From: Planctomycetaceae bacterium
Lineage (GTDB): Bacteria; Planctomycetota; Planctomycetia; Planctomycetales; Planctomycetaceae
Reading direction: 5' to 3'
DNA length: 64,000 bases
NCBI GenBank assembly: GCA_020426325.1
Contig: JAGQQG010000010.1
Location: forward strand, 1-64,000
Part shown: positions 19,510 through 27,392 of the stretch, in pieces
Numbering within the stretch: the stretch's first letter is position 1
Layout of the letters: every line of letters starts with the position of its first letter
Made by a program: the position numbers and the translations under genes
The notes under the pieces: generated by a model
What the model was told of the DNA's origin: nothing
Seen by the model: the letters and a program-made list of their open reading frames with translations, nothing else
Databases searched by the model: none

Positions 19510-19695
19510 TTACCACGGCTTTAACTTCCAGCCGATCACAAAGCCGACTCCAAAGCACCACAACGCGGCGACGTCGGGCTTCTCCCGTGCGTAGTCTTTC
19601 ATGTACTGAACAAGGTCCTTGGAAGGTTGCAGGTCTTCTCCGCTCGAAACGGCTGAACTCTTTCGCTCCTGAATTGTGGAAGTTCCTGAACTCAT
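19510..19695 (-). CDS. Small single-pass protein, last gene of the CsbD-led operon
   Basis: 61 residues: a polar N-terminal part (to about residue 40) and a short C-terminal hydrophobic anchor ending ALWCFGVGFVIGWKLKPW. This layout matches the C-terminal glycine-zipper anchors of DUF883-like proteins encoded just upstream, so it probably sits in the inner membrane facing the cytoplasm. No named family was recognised. The gap to the preceding holin-like gene is 43 bp and the pair is on one strand. Convergent with the response regulator gene at 18821-19483. Confidence 0.65.
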   Translation of the reverse strand: MSSGTSTIQERKSSAVSSGEDLQPSKDLVQYMKDYAREKPDVAALWCFGVGFVIGWKLKPW

Positions 19696-19738
19696 GATGT
19701 TCTCCTGTTGATAAGGTTTGATTGGGAAGTGCCGAGGG

Positions 19739-20206
19739 TTAGAGGCGTTGTCGATAGAGTTCGCTGCGGGTATTCTGCTGCGTCAAGGCTGCCTTGACCC
19801 AGCGCAGATTCTCGGCCAGCTCGCTTTGCGAACGCTTCATCGTGGCGAAGCAACTCATCAGCGTTCGGAATCCCCACCAGGCGGAGAGTCCTGAGACCGC
19901 CAGAGCCACTATACTGACCATGAGGAATGTCGCGCCAATCGAGAAGCCGGCCAAGTTATGGAGTGACCACCCGATTCCAAGAAGGATGACAGGCATCGTC
20001 CCCAACGCTAGCAAGACGGCAGCGAAGATGACGAATCCAGGGAGCATCCCCCTCGAAAGTCCCTCACGCAGGTCGACGCCGATCAACTGAAGCTGTAACT
20101 CACCGAGGGTAATTAAATCGTGTGTGAGTCCAGCGAGATTCGAGCCGACTTGCGATGCAGGTGACTCACTCGGTTTTCGACCGTTCATCGTCGTTTGATG
20201 AGACAT
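19739..20206 (-). CDS. Phage holin family (DUF1469-like) membrane protein
   Basis: 155 residues from the ATG at 20206; longer reading upstream overlaps the previous gene and is not needed. An N-terminal amphipathic helix (SNLAGLTHDLITLGELQLQLIGVDLREGL, read in parts) leads to two strong transmembrane helices (FVIFAAVLLALGTMPVILLG and ATFLMVSIVALAVSGLSAWW) and a charged C-terminal helix. This is the putative actinobacterial-type holin/DUF1469 fold commonly found next to DUF883 and DUF3618 genes, not a phage lysis gene. It overlaps the preceding gene by 22 bp. Confidence 0.8.
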   Translation of the reverse strand: MSHQTTMNGRKPSESPASQVGSNLAGLTHDLITLGELQLQLIGVDLREGLSRGMLPGFVIFAAVLLALGTMPVILLGIGWSLHNLAGFSIGATFLMVSIVALAVSGLSAWWGFRTLMSCFATMKRSQSELAENLRWVKAALTQQNTRSELYRQRL

Positions 20207-20391
20207 CCAGCCACCATTCCCATTGCCATCGCAGCACTGACGCACAGGATCGGATGCTTGCCGATCCAACGCCCGGCCACGTTGATCATCTGTTGCGGGT
20301 CGTACTCGGCAGGAGCAGAGCTCCGCTGTCGTTCGGCCCTGTCTCGGGATTGGAAATCCCAACGTTGTTGTTTGGTGATTTGATCGATCAC
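20185..20391 (-). CDS. Small DUF883-like membrane-anchored protein
   Basis: 68 residues starting at GTG. The polar N-terminus (rich in Arg, Gln and Asp) precedes VAGRWIGKHPILCVSAAMAMGMVAGCLIKRR, a C-terminal glycine-containing anchor with a KHP-type entry typical of DUF883/ElaB-like proteins. The GTG overlaps the stop of the previous gene as GTGA (20388-20391), a translational-coupling arrangement. Confidence 0.7.
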   Translation of the reverse strand: MIDQITKQQRWDFQSRDRAERQRSSAPAEYDPQQMINVAGRWIGKHPILCVSAAMAMGMVAGCLIKRR

Positions 20392-20852
20392 GCGACATGT
20401 ACTCCTTCGGGAGAAGGCTGAGCGGCATGGTCGCCAACGATCTTCCCGATTTGTTGTCCAACGTATGCGAGTCCTGCTCGCAGTAGCATGTTTCCCGTGA
20501 GATTCGCGACCGACATCAACAGGCCTCGCTTCTCCTCACCACGAGGCGTGTGCTTTACCACCAGGCGGTTGTTTTTCGCCAACCGTTCCAGCGTGTCTGC
20601 ATCGGGACTTGTGATCTCCAGCCGACGAGGGACCGCGAAGTACCCAAGTGCGGCCGCAACTCCGAGACTGCCCCAGGGAAAAGCCCGCACGTAGTGTCGC
20701 CAATCAACAAGCTGCTGAGCGTTCGAGACCAATCCGTCAACTTCACCTCCGAGATTGGCACGGATGATATCCATCTGTCGACGGATCTCATCAGGAGTTC
20801 TCGAGTCAGCTGTCATGGTTGACCGTACAGAAGTGGTGTTGGTCAGGTTCAC
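20388..20852 (-). CDS. DUF3618-like protein
   Basis: 154 residues. The segment RTPDEIRRQMDIIRANLGGEVDGL (about 18-41) matches the DUF3618 signature of a charged helix that starts many short membrane-associated proteins. Then come a weakly hydrophobic stretch (FPWGSLGVAAALGYFAVPRR), a basic region, and a second hydrophobic helix (about 110-140). It starts at GTG, overlapping the stop of the gene before as GTGA (20849-20852). Function unknown; association with the inner membrane is inferred. Confidence 0.7.
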   Translation of the reverse strand: MNLTNTTSVRSTMTADSRTPDEIRRQMDIIRANLGGEVDGLVSNAQQLVDWRHYVRAFPWGSLGVAAALGYFAVPRRLEITSPDADTLERLAKNNRLVVKHTPRGEEKRGLLMSVANLTGNMLLRAGLAYVGQQIGKIVGDHAAQPSPEGVHVA

Positions 20853-21142
20853 GAGATCTGCATCCCGTCAGGTAGGTAATCGTTGACGGAGTTCAGCATT
20901 CGACGACCAAGGGATTTCGCCAGATGCTGGCTTCTCATGTCGTGTGAGTCAGTCAGCATGCTGCCGATCGCGGTTCCGATCGTGAAACCAACCCCAAAGA
21001 CGACCAGCGTCGCCGCGACGGGATTCTTTTGAAATGTATCAACGACCGCCTGCTGACACTGTTCCATTTGTCCTTGCCAGTCCGACGCACCGTCTACGCC
21101 GGTCCGGCCATTGTGGATTCGATTAATCTGGTGAGTCGACAT
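20849..21142 (-). CDS. Small membrane-anchored protein of the CsbD-led operon
   Basis: 97 residues. A polar N-terminal half with QMEQCQQAVVDTFQKNP leads into one glycine-zipper helix (VAATLVVFGVGFTIGTAIGSML), then a short amphipathic C-terminus. It resembles the anchor of the CsbD/DUF883 protein encoded just upstream (GVGFTIGTAIG against GAGIITGVVVG). No known reaction. Spacing to the upstream gene is 48 bp; the downstream gene overlaps by 4 bp. Confidence 0.65.
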   Translation of the reverse strand: MSTHQINRIHNGRTGVDGASDWQGQMEQCQQAVVDTFQKNPVAATLVVFGVGFTIGTAIGSMLTDSHDMRSQHLAKSLGRRMLNSVNDYLPDGMQIS

Positions 21143-21190
21143 GGCGAACTCCTTGAGTAAGTGTTGACCTTAATACCGCGCTAATGCAGA

Positions 21191-21610
21191 TCATCGTGAC
21201 TTCAACACGAGACCGACGACGACACCTGTGATGATGCCGGCACCGAAGGCGACCGCGACGGACTCAACAGGTTTGCGTTGCACCATGCTTTCGGCTTGCT
21301 CGTATCCAGCGCGGACCGTATCAGAGACATGATCGAACTGTTCCCGGTACGTGTCGCCAGCTTGGTCAGCGTATGCTCGTGCGGTGTCCTGGAAGTGCTG
21401 AAGAATTGTGCCGCCGTCTTCGATCGTCTGCTCAAGGAAGTCCTCGATTGCTCGGCGAGACTCGCCTGTCTTCTGCTGAATCACGCCCACAAGTTGGTCC
21501 GCACTACCGCGAGCTTTGTAGAGATCGTCATCCGTTAACTCACCCCACCGCTCCTGAACCTGACCCTTGACTTGATTCCACTGTCCTTCAATTTCCTGCC
21601 GAGTAATCAT
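21191..21610 (-). CDS. CsbD-like/DUF883 fusion stress protein
   Basis: 139 residues from the ATG at 21610, which has AAGGAG 8 bases upstream; an earlier in-frame start adds 18 unlikely residues. Residues 1-60 match CsbD: IEGQWNQVKGQVQERWGELTDDDL and ADQLVGVIQQKTGES. Residues 60-139 match the DUF883 pattern, a long amphipathic helix then KPVESVAVAFGAGIITGVVVG. CsbD proteins are general-stress proteins in other bacteria. This gene leads a tight operon of six small membrane-associated proteins running to 19510. A sigma-54-like string lies 66 bases upstream. Confidence 0.85.
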   Translation of the reverse strand: MITRQEIEGQWNQVKGQVQERWGELTDDDLYKARGSADQLVGVIQQKTGESRRAIEDFLEQTIEDGGTILQHFQDTARAYADQAGDTYREQFDHVSDTVRAGYEQAESMVQRKPVESVAVAFGAGIITGVVVGLVLKSR

Positions 21611-21675
21611 GTCTGACTCCTTGTAAGTTGTTGTCTGTCTGAATGGATGAGTTCCACATTCCACTTCTCTTCATT

Positions 21676-21690
21676 GCAAATGCGAGACCA
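21676..21690 (-). promoter_or_regulatory. Possible sigma-54 promoter of the CsbD-led operon
   Basis: Minus strand reads TGGTCT-N5-TTGC with correct spacing. The -12 box is perfect; the -24 box keeps TGG only. It lies 66 bases before the ATG at 21610. Confidence 0.4.
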
Positions 21691-21854
21691 ACCATGCGAC
21701 AGAAACAGTGATACCTATAACCAACTGTAATCACGCCAGTTATGGAACATAAAAAACAGGACGATTTCTCGACTGTTGCATTGAGAAGCCATCTTGTGGT
21801 CATCCAGCGTTCCTGATGGTCGCTGAACCGACACTTACGCAGGAGGAGAACTCG

Positions 21855-22226
21855 TCAAGCTGTCTGACCGAGACGCCGACGAAGCCAGTCAAATGCAAGC
21901 AGCGAGGGGTGATCGATATATTTCCGCGGATTCGAGATCACATCACGGAGATACATTTTTGAGACCTTCCAAGTCGGGTCGGTATCCGCCGGCGAATCAT
22001 GTGAGACGAGCACGAATGACACCCCTTTGAGCCGAATCGTGAAATGATCTACTGGATTGGCCGGATCGTTGTCATAAATCGCCACCCCGAAATCTTCATT
22101 GGCAAGTTCCTGAGAACATGCAGTGAGCATGGGATTCAAAGCGATGGATTCGGAATTCGCTTCCATCGCAGCGTTGGTGACGTTCATCGCCTGGATAAAC
22201 AAATCATACGTCGAATCCGTTGCCAT
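21855..22226 (-). CDS. Uncharacterised 123-residue protein
   Basis: No signal peptide, membrane segment or known domain was recognised. The protein is acidic in its first two-thirds (MATDSTYDLFIQAMNVTNAAM, then YDNDPANPVDHFTIRLKGVSFVLVSH) and more basic at the end (DWLRRRLGQTA), with the alternating hydrophobic pattern of a small alpha/beta fold. GAGAG precedes the ATG. It stands alone between the CsbD-led operon and the receiver-HATPase gene. A near-consensus sigma-54 promoter lies about 107 bases upstream, with a 15-bp palindrome further upstream, so it looks like a regulated gene and not a chance frame. Confidence 0.7.
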   Translation of the reverse strand: MATDSTYDLFIQAMNVTNAAMEANSESIALNPMLTACSQELANEDFGVAIYDNDPANPVDHFTIRLKGVSFVLVSHDSPADTDPTWKVSKMYLRDVISNPRKYIDHPSLLAFDWLRRRLGQTA

Positions 22227-22332
22227 GATCTCTCAGACTCAGCCCACCGTACGAGGAAACAACCAAGGTCACTCAGGTGACTCGTCTTCCTCATTGTGGT
22301 GATGAGTTCAACCTAAGCCTTTTGACTTCCAT

Positions 22333-22347
22333 GCAAGATGCGTGCCG
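22333..22347 (-). promoter_or_regulatory. Sigma-54 promoter of the 123-residue orphan gene
   Basis: Minus strand reads CGGCACG-N4-TTGCAT: one mismatch in the -24 box, a perfect -12 box, correct spacing. It lies 107 bases before the ATG at 22226. Confidence 0.7.
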
Positions 22348-22409
22348 TAGGGAAATCTATGAGCTGATGCATAAGATCACTCTCGGCACCTTTTCGATCG
22401 AACGATGGG

Positions 22410-22424
22410 CCGTCACGGTGACGG
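22410..22424. promoter_or_regulatory. 15-bp palindrome, candidate activator site
   Basis: CCGTCACGGTGACGG is a perfect inverted repeat around one central base. It lies about 63-77 bases upstream of the sigma-54 -24 box at 22333-22347, a usual distance for an enhancer-binding activator. Confidence 0.4.
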
Positions 22425-22447
22425 ATGACCGACCAGGAGAGTCTGAA

Positions 22448-23344
22448 TCACGACTCTGCCCTTCGTTTCGTCAGACGGATCTCGTTGCCGGTCTCGTTGA
22501 ATTCCACCGCATCCATAAAGGCGCGAATCAGAAAGAGCCCTCGTCCATGCGAACGGTCAAGATTCTCGATGGCGGTTGGATCATCCACGCTGGCTGGATC
22601 GAACCCGCTCCCTTCATCGAGAATGGAAAATCGACAGAAACCCGGCTCGAACTCGCCTCGGACGAACAGTTTTCGCTCACAAAATGGAGAGGATTTGCGT
22701 CGTTGCTCCATGAGTCGGTAGAAGTCAGCCGTATTCGTGTCTTTGAGGCTTGATGGGACTTCGAGATTACCGTGCACAATACTGTTGGTCATCGCCTCCT
22801 CCAAAGCGACGGAAATCTGCATGCGATTTCGCGAGGTCACCACGCTGAACTCCTCAGCGGTATCAACGAGGTGGCCGATCAAAACTGACATCATGGACAG
22901 ATCGTTCTCTTCAATCCGATACGACGTCTCGGTCGCGACGAGGCTGTCGATCAGCTTGGGGTGCCGCCTCCGACAGCCAGAGAGACCGAGGATTCGTTCG
23001 ACTGTGACGATCAGGTCCTTCGCAACGTACGACTGCGGAACGTAGCTCGCTGCCCCCATCACCAGGGCTTTGACGCGTGCCTCATCGTCCATCTCGTCAG
23101 ACGTGAGCAAGATCACGGGCACCCGAAATTGATCGTCCCGGATCCATTCGAACAGATCTTTAGCGGGCGATCCAGCAGCGCCTATATCAATGATCACGAC
23201 TTCAATGGTGTTTTCCTGGAAGGCCCTGCGACCGACCTCCCCACTGGATGTCTCAATCAGTTTCCAGTCCTTGTGGGTCTGAAAACTCTGCTGGATCTCC
23301 TGACTGCGTTCCGGGTCGACATCGACAAGCAGGATGTTTGCCAT
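22448..23344 (-). CDS. Receiver-HATPase protein (RsbW/anti-sigma kinase-like output)
   Basis: 298 residues. Receiver at about 1-120 with phospho-acceptor D53 (VIIDIGAAG). The C-terminal half (about 145-295) is a HATPase_c_2 domain of the serine kinase/anti-sigma type: N box ALEEAMTNSIVHGN, then ILDEGSGFDP and HGRGLFLIRAFMDAV. There is no HisKA dimerisation domain and no phospho-acceptor histidine, so it is not a classical sensor kinase. Proteins of this class either sequester a sigma factor or phosphorylate an antagonist; neither partner is visible nearby. It lies 82 bp downstream of the hybrid kinase gene on the same strand, which suggests that kinase feeds its receiver. Confidence 0.88.
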   Translation of the reverse strand: MANILLVDVDPERSQEIQQSFQTHKDWKLIETSSGEVGRRAFQENTIEVVIIDIGAAGSPAKDLFEWIRDDQFRVPVILLTSDEMDDEARVKALVMGAASYVPQSYVAKDLIVTVERILGLSGCRRRHPKLIDSLVATETSYRIEENDLSMMSVLIGHLVDTAEEFSVVTSRNRMQISVALEEAMTNSIVHGNLEVPSSLKDTNTADFYRLMEQRRKSSPFCERKLFVRGEFEPGFCRFSILDEGSGFDPASVDDPTAIENLDRSHGRGLFLIRAFMDAVEFNETGNEIRLTKRRAES

Positions 23345-23426
23345 TTCAGACTTGCCTATCTACGAGAGCACCTGGACAAAACAGGAAGTGATCAATGGTC
23401 GTGGATGACGAAAATCAGTCGTTGAC

Positions 23427-26400
23427 TTACAATTCGGCCTTCAACTCAACAGAAAGGTTCTGCACGGATGTCTTCAACGCGGCGAGGATCCCAGCAGCCT
23501 GATCGAGTTTGCCCGAACGGGCGATGTCTTCGAGTTGTTTGGCAACTGCCACACAGGCCTCGGCATCAAAGTTGGCTGCCAGTCCCTTGAGGCTGTGTGC
23601 TGCTCGCTCGGCCTCGGGAGCATTGTGGTTTTCGATTGCAGAATCTGCTGCCTCCAGCAATTGCGGGGCGTCCTCAAGGAAATACCGAATGAGGTCCTTG
23701 AGTAATTCCCGATTGCCATCCAGGCGGGCCAGTGCCGCCTCTCGATTCATCAGCTTTTGCTTTGAGCGCGGTGTTGGCTTGGATGAGGAGTCGAATCCAG
23801 TTCTCACTTTCTTCCGATGAGACGATTCGATCAGCTTCAGTAGCCCCCGTGCATCGATCGGTTTGGCGATGTAAGCATCCATTCCCGCATTGAAGCATTT
23901 CTGTCGGTCCTCCCGCCGGGCATGTGCCGTCATGGCGATAATCGGAATGTTCGCTTTGTTTGTGGACGCAAGCTGACGAATCGCTTCGGTGGCTTGGAGT
24001 CCGTCCATCGTCGGCATCTGAACGTCCATCAGGATCAGGTCGTAATCTTGCTGTTGATGGAGGTCCATTGCCTCCCGTCCGTTATCTGCGATATCGACCT
24101 GATGTCCTCTTTTTGTCAGGATGGCTTTGACAACCTTCTGGTTGGCAGGCGTGTCCTCGGCGAGCAGGATGCGGAGTGCCCGCGGAGTTGTCTCAATCCG
24201 TTCAGCAATTTCGCGGACATTGGACACGCCCTTGAGGACAGAGACGACTGCATCGAGCATATCGGATTGAGAAACAGGCTTCTCCAAAAAACCGTCAACG
24301 GCGATGTTCTCACATCGTTCACGAAAGGTTTGACGATCCGCTGACGACAACATCAGCACGGCAGCAGTTTCACCGATGCCTTCTTCCTGCAATTTTTCGA
24401 TCAACGTGAAACCGTCCATTTCAGGCATCAGTGCATCGACGATGACCAACTCATAACGGTCGCCTTTGGCTTTCGTTTCTCGAATTTTTTCCAGTGCCTG
24501 TTTCGCACTCGCAAGCACAGTCGGACGCATGTTCCATGCGGCTAACGTCTCCTGAAGAATCGTGCGATTTGATTCATTGTCATCGACGACCAGGACCGGC
24601 AAGTCGGTGAGGTCAGGAACAATAGCCGTTGATGGTGGCGGGACCTGCAAGATTGGCAGGGCGATCTCAAACGAGAACAGACTCCCCTGTCCCACCTGAC
24701 TTTCCAGAGACAACTCGCCACCCATTTTTTGGATCAACTCCTGACAGATGGCCAGCCCCAACCCGGTGCCGCTGTACCGACGCGTCGTCGTGGCATCCAA
24801 TTGCGTGAAGGGTTGAAAAACTCTTTCACGATCCTCCGCTGCAATTCCGATTCCCGTATCACGCACAGAGAATCTCATCCGGACCTGATCTTCGGTCTTG
24901 CTTTCGGAATCTACCGTCAGGGCAACTTCGCCTTGCTCCGTAAATTTGACGGCGTTGCTGACGAGATTAGTCAGAATTTGCCGCAACCGTTGCCCGTCAC
25001 CGGAGACCCGGTCCGGGATGTGCTGTCCGACTCGCCCGACGAGTTCGAGGCCCTTCTCATGAGCCCGCAGTGACATCGTTTTCATCGTGCCGTCGACGAT
25101 GTCTCGAATCGAGAACGGTTCCTCTTCCAACTCGAATCGTCCAGCCTCCATGCGTGAGAAATCGAGCAGATCACTCAACAGATGCAGAAGCGTGTCGGCA
25201 GAATCGCGGGCAGTCTGGAGGTAGTCTTCGATGCCGGGCTCCAGTTGCTCGCCCAAAGCAAGATCGAGCATCCCGATAATGGCGTTCATCGGAGTGCGGA
25301 GTTCATGGCTGATGTTTGCCAGAAACTCACTCTTCATCCGATTGGCAGTCTCCGCCTGACGCGTTGCCTGCTCAAGTTCCCGCTCCCGTCGCTGTCTCTC
25401 AGAGATGTCTCGTTCAATGGTCGATGCCCCGACGACGCGACCGTGAGAGTCTTTTAAGGGAGAGACAGTCAGCGAGATGGGGATGATTCGACCGTCTCTG
25501 CAGCGACGCTTCGTGTCAAACATCACAAGTCGACGACCCGTTCTGATGGCATCTTGAATCTCCGGTTCGGGCGCCGTCATCCCTTCCGGGAAGATCATTG
25601 AGATATTCCGGCCGACCGCTTCCTCCTCTGCGTAGCCGTAGACATGCTCGGCACCCGCGTTCCACGTGAGGATCATACCGTCGACATCTTTGCTGATGAT
25701 GGCGTCATAAGATGAATCCACGATGGCAGCGAGACGGAGACGTTCCTTTTCCCACTTACGTTTCTCCATCGTCCGAGCCAATTGTGAACTCAAGCTGCCG
25801 ACATGCATCAACAGTTGCGGATCGGGGGCAATCTCTCCATGCGTGAAGAACTCCAGAACGCTGACGGTCTCCCCGTCGGCGATGACTGGAAAGCCGAACA
25901 CGCCGTACAGTCCGAGTTTCGCAAGGTCATCCTGGGTGAATCGCGGGTCTTCGCCGATGTCTGCACTCCAGATCGTCTCTCCCTCTGCCCAGATCCGGCC
26001 GGGAAATCCCTCCAACTCGCTGAACGATTGTAATCGGGAAGCTTCACGAATTGCCGAGTGGTCATCGGCATTTTGGAAGTGCCAGACATCCGCTGAGATC
26101 AACTGTTTTCGACTCTGGTCTCGCACCAATGCATGTCCCACAGGCCAACCGGCGACCGTGCACATGATTTCCACACAATCCTTCAGGGCCTCTTCAAAGT
26201 CTTCAGCGTTCGCCCATCGTGTCGTTGCCTGTTGAAACAGTCGAGACTCAATGACACGTTGTCGGCTGCTTGTAGAGTGGCTCTGACGTTGCTCGATGGG
26301 ACGAACAACACCGCAGAACAACATCTGCTCGCCGATGCGAGTCGGGGTCACAGTCAATTCAACGGGAAAAAGCTCGCCATTGCGATGGAGAGCAGTCAGT

Positions 26401-26669
26401 TCCACACATCGATTGACGATACGCCCTTCGCCAGTCTGCTGATATCTCGCCAGTCCATTCCAATGGGCATGTCGTTGCTCCTCCGGAATAATGAGGTTGC
26501 CGAGCAGTTGACCAACAGCTTCCTGTTTCGTCCAGCCAAATAAGCGTCGCGCTTGAGGGGACCAATCTGCGACGCGCCCCTGCTGATCAGCGATAATGAA
26601 GGCATCACCAGAAATCCCCAAAGTCTCCGAGCTTGAGGTCCCGTCGTCGGGATGCATTTGCGCAGCCAT
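23427..26669 (-). CDS. Hybrid sensor histidine kinase with PAS, GAF, two receivers and Hpt
   Basis: About 1080 residues from the ATG at 26669, preceded by GGGGAG; a TTG 36 bases earlier is the alternative. No membrane segment. Domains in order: PAS (SGDAFIIADQQGRV, then ARRLFGWTKQEA), GAF (about 150-300), second PAS (DSSYDAIISKDVDG, then GYAEEEAVGRNISMIFPEG), HisKA (FLANISHELRTPMNAIIGM), HATPase (DTGIGIAAEDRERVFQPF), receiver 1 (VDALMPEMDG), receiver 2 (LMDVQMPTMDG), and C-terminal Hpt (AAHSLKGLAANF). Such proteins run a multi-step phosphorelay and pass phosphate to a separate receiver. The receiver-HATPase gene lies next downstream and is a likely target. Confidence 0.95.
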   Translation of the reverse strand: MAAQMHPDDGTSSSETLGISGDAFIIADQQGRVADWSPQARRLFGWTKQEAVGQLLGNLIIPEEQRHAHWNGLARYQQTGEGRIVNRCVELTALHRNGELFPVELTVTPTRIGEQMLFCGVVRPIEQRQSHSTSSRQRVIESRLFQQATTRWANAEDFEEALKDCVEIMCTVAGWPVGHALVRDQSRKQLISADVWHFQNADDHSAIREASRLQSFSELEGFPGRIWAEGETIWSADIGEDPRFTQDDLAKLGLYGVFGFPVIADGETVSVLEFFTHGEIAPDPQLLMHVGSLSSQLARTMEKRKWEKERLRLAAIVDSSYDAIISKDVDGMILTWNAGAEHVYGYAEEEAVGRNISMIFPEGMTAPEPEIQDAIRTGRRLVMFDTKRRCRDGRIIPISLTVSPLKDSHGRVVGASTIERDISERQRRERELEQATRQAETANRMKSEFLANISHELRTPMNAIIGMLDLALGEQLEPGIEDYLQTARDSADTLLHLLSDLLDFSRMEAGRFELEEEPFSIRDIVDGTMKTMSLRAHEKGLELVGRVGQHIPDRVSGDGQRLRQILTNLVSNAVKFTEQGEVALTVDSESKTEDQVRMRFSVRDTGIGIAAEDRERVFQPFTQLDATTTRRYSGTGLGLAICQELIQKMGGELSLESQVGQGSLFSFEIALPILQVPPPSTAIVPDLTDLPVLVVDDNESNRTILQETLAAWNMRPTVLASAKQALEKIRETKAKGDRYELVIVDALMPEMDGFTLIEKLQEEGIGETAAVLMLSSADRQTFRERCENIAVDGFLEKPVSQSDMLDAVVSVLKGVSNVREIAERIETTPRALRILLAEDTPANQKVVKAILTKRGHQVDIADNGREAMDLHQQQDYDLILMDVQMPTMDGLQATEAIRQLASTNKANIPIIAMTAHARREDRQKCFNAGMDAYIAKPIDARGLLKLIESSHRKKVRTGFDSSSKPTPRSKQKLMNREAALARLDGNRELLKDLIRYFLEDAPQLLEAADSAIENHNAPEAERAAHSLKGLAANFDAEACVAVAKQLEDIARSGKLDQAAGILAALKTSVQNLSVELKAEL

Positions 26670-26962
26670 CAATGACTCACTCCCCTCGACGTCAAGTATA
26701 GCCAACCGTATTGGTCCTTGTGGTCGCAGGGAGAATATCGCATTTCAGGTCGATTGTCCGGATACCAGAAGTCAGAAATCTCAGGCCTAAAAAATCACAG
26801 AATGCGCTCGGGAGGACATTGAGGCTTCAGGCGGGCCGTGCTTTTGCCATCAACAATCCATCCCGAACGCAACTCACTCTAGTTCGCATGACTCACTTGA
26901 ATCCGAATCAGTCTGTGTGATTCGTCCATAGTCGGAAACCACGAACAGGTGCTCACCCTTTG

Positions 26963-27172
26963 TTACTCCGTGGACCCCGCTTCGATCTCTACGGAGTCAA
27001 TCCCGTCCTCGCCGTTCGTCTTATTGACCTCGATGTCGACGCCGGGCGCTTCGATGTCCAGCACCCTCTCCTCGCGCGCCTGTTCGCAGCTGAAAAGGCC
27101 GCAGAGAGAAAGTGTTATCATAGCCACAACAGCCAATTGTCGACCGATTGAAATAAAAGTGCACCTGGTCAT
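26963..27172 (-). CDS. Small putative lipoprotein
   Basis: 69 residues from the ATG at 27172, chosen because a signal peptide follows directly and the sigma-54 promoter lies just upstream; a longer reading to 27319 would run through that promoter. The N-terminus is hydrophobic and ends in LFSC (lipobox cysteine C29). The mature part is acidic: VLDIEAPGVDIEVNKTNGEDG and a Glu-rich end. It is expected on the periplasmic side of a membrane. No named family; the EAPGVDIEV core is the part to search with. Confidence 0.7.
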   Translation of the reverse strand: MTRCTFISIGRQLAVVAMITLSLCGLFSCEQAREERVLDIEAPGVDIEVNKTNGEDGIDSVEIEAGSTE

Positions 27173-27219
27173 TGGAGATCCTGAAAGCAAAGAAGCATCA
27201 GTTATCTTTCCGTCCCCGA

Positions 27220-27234
27220 GCAGCCACCGTGCCA
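27220..27234 (-). promoter_or_regulatory. Sigma-54 promoter of the small lipoprotein gene
   Basis: Minus strand reads TGGCACG-N4-CTGC: perfect -24 box, one mismatch in the -12 box, exact spacing. It lies 48 bases before the ATG at 27172. Confidence 0.7.
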
Positions 27235-27392
27235 AAGCTCCAAAAAGATTCGTCAGAATCTGAACTGGGTTTCCCGACATCCTGGCAGCGGATACCAGAC
27301 CTTCGAGAGGTTGAACCATTCCGATGGTAGATGAGCTTCCAGTCAGTTTGGTCGCTCAGAGTTCAATCTCGGGCGGAGAGCACATTCCTAAA

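Noticed and set aside
19739-20206. Holin-like gene as a prophage marker
   Set aside because: Its neighbours are CsbD/DUF883-type stress genes, with no endolysin, capsid or integrase gene around it.
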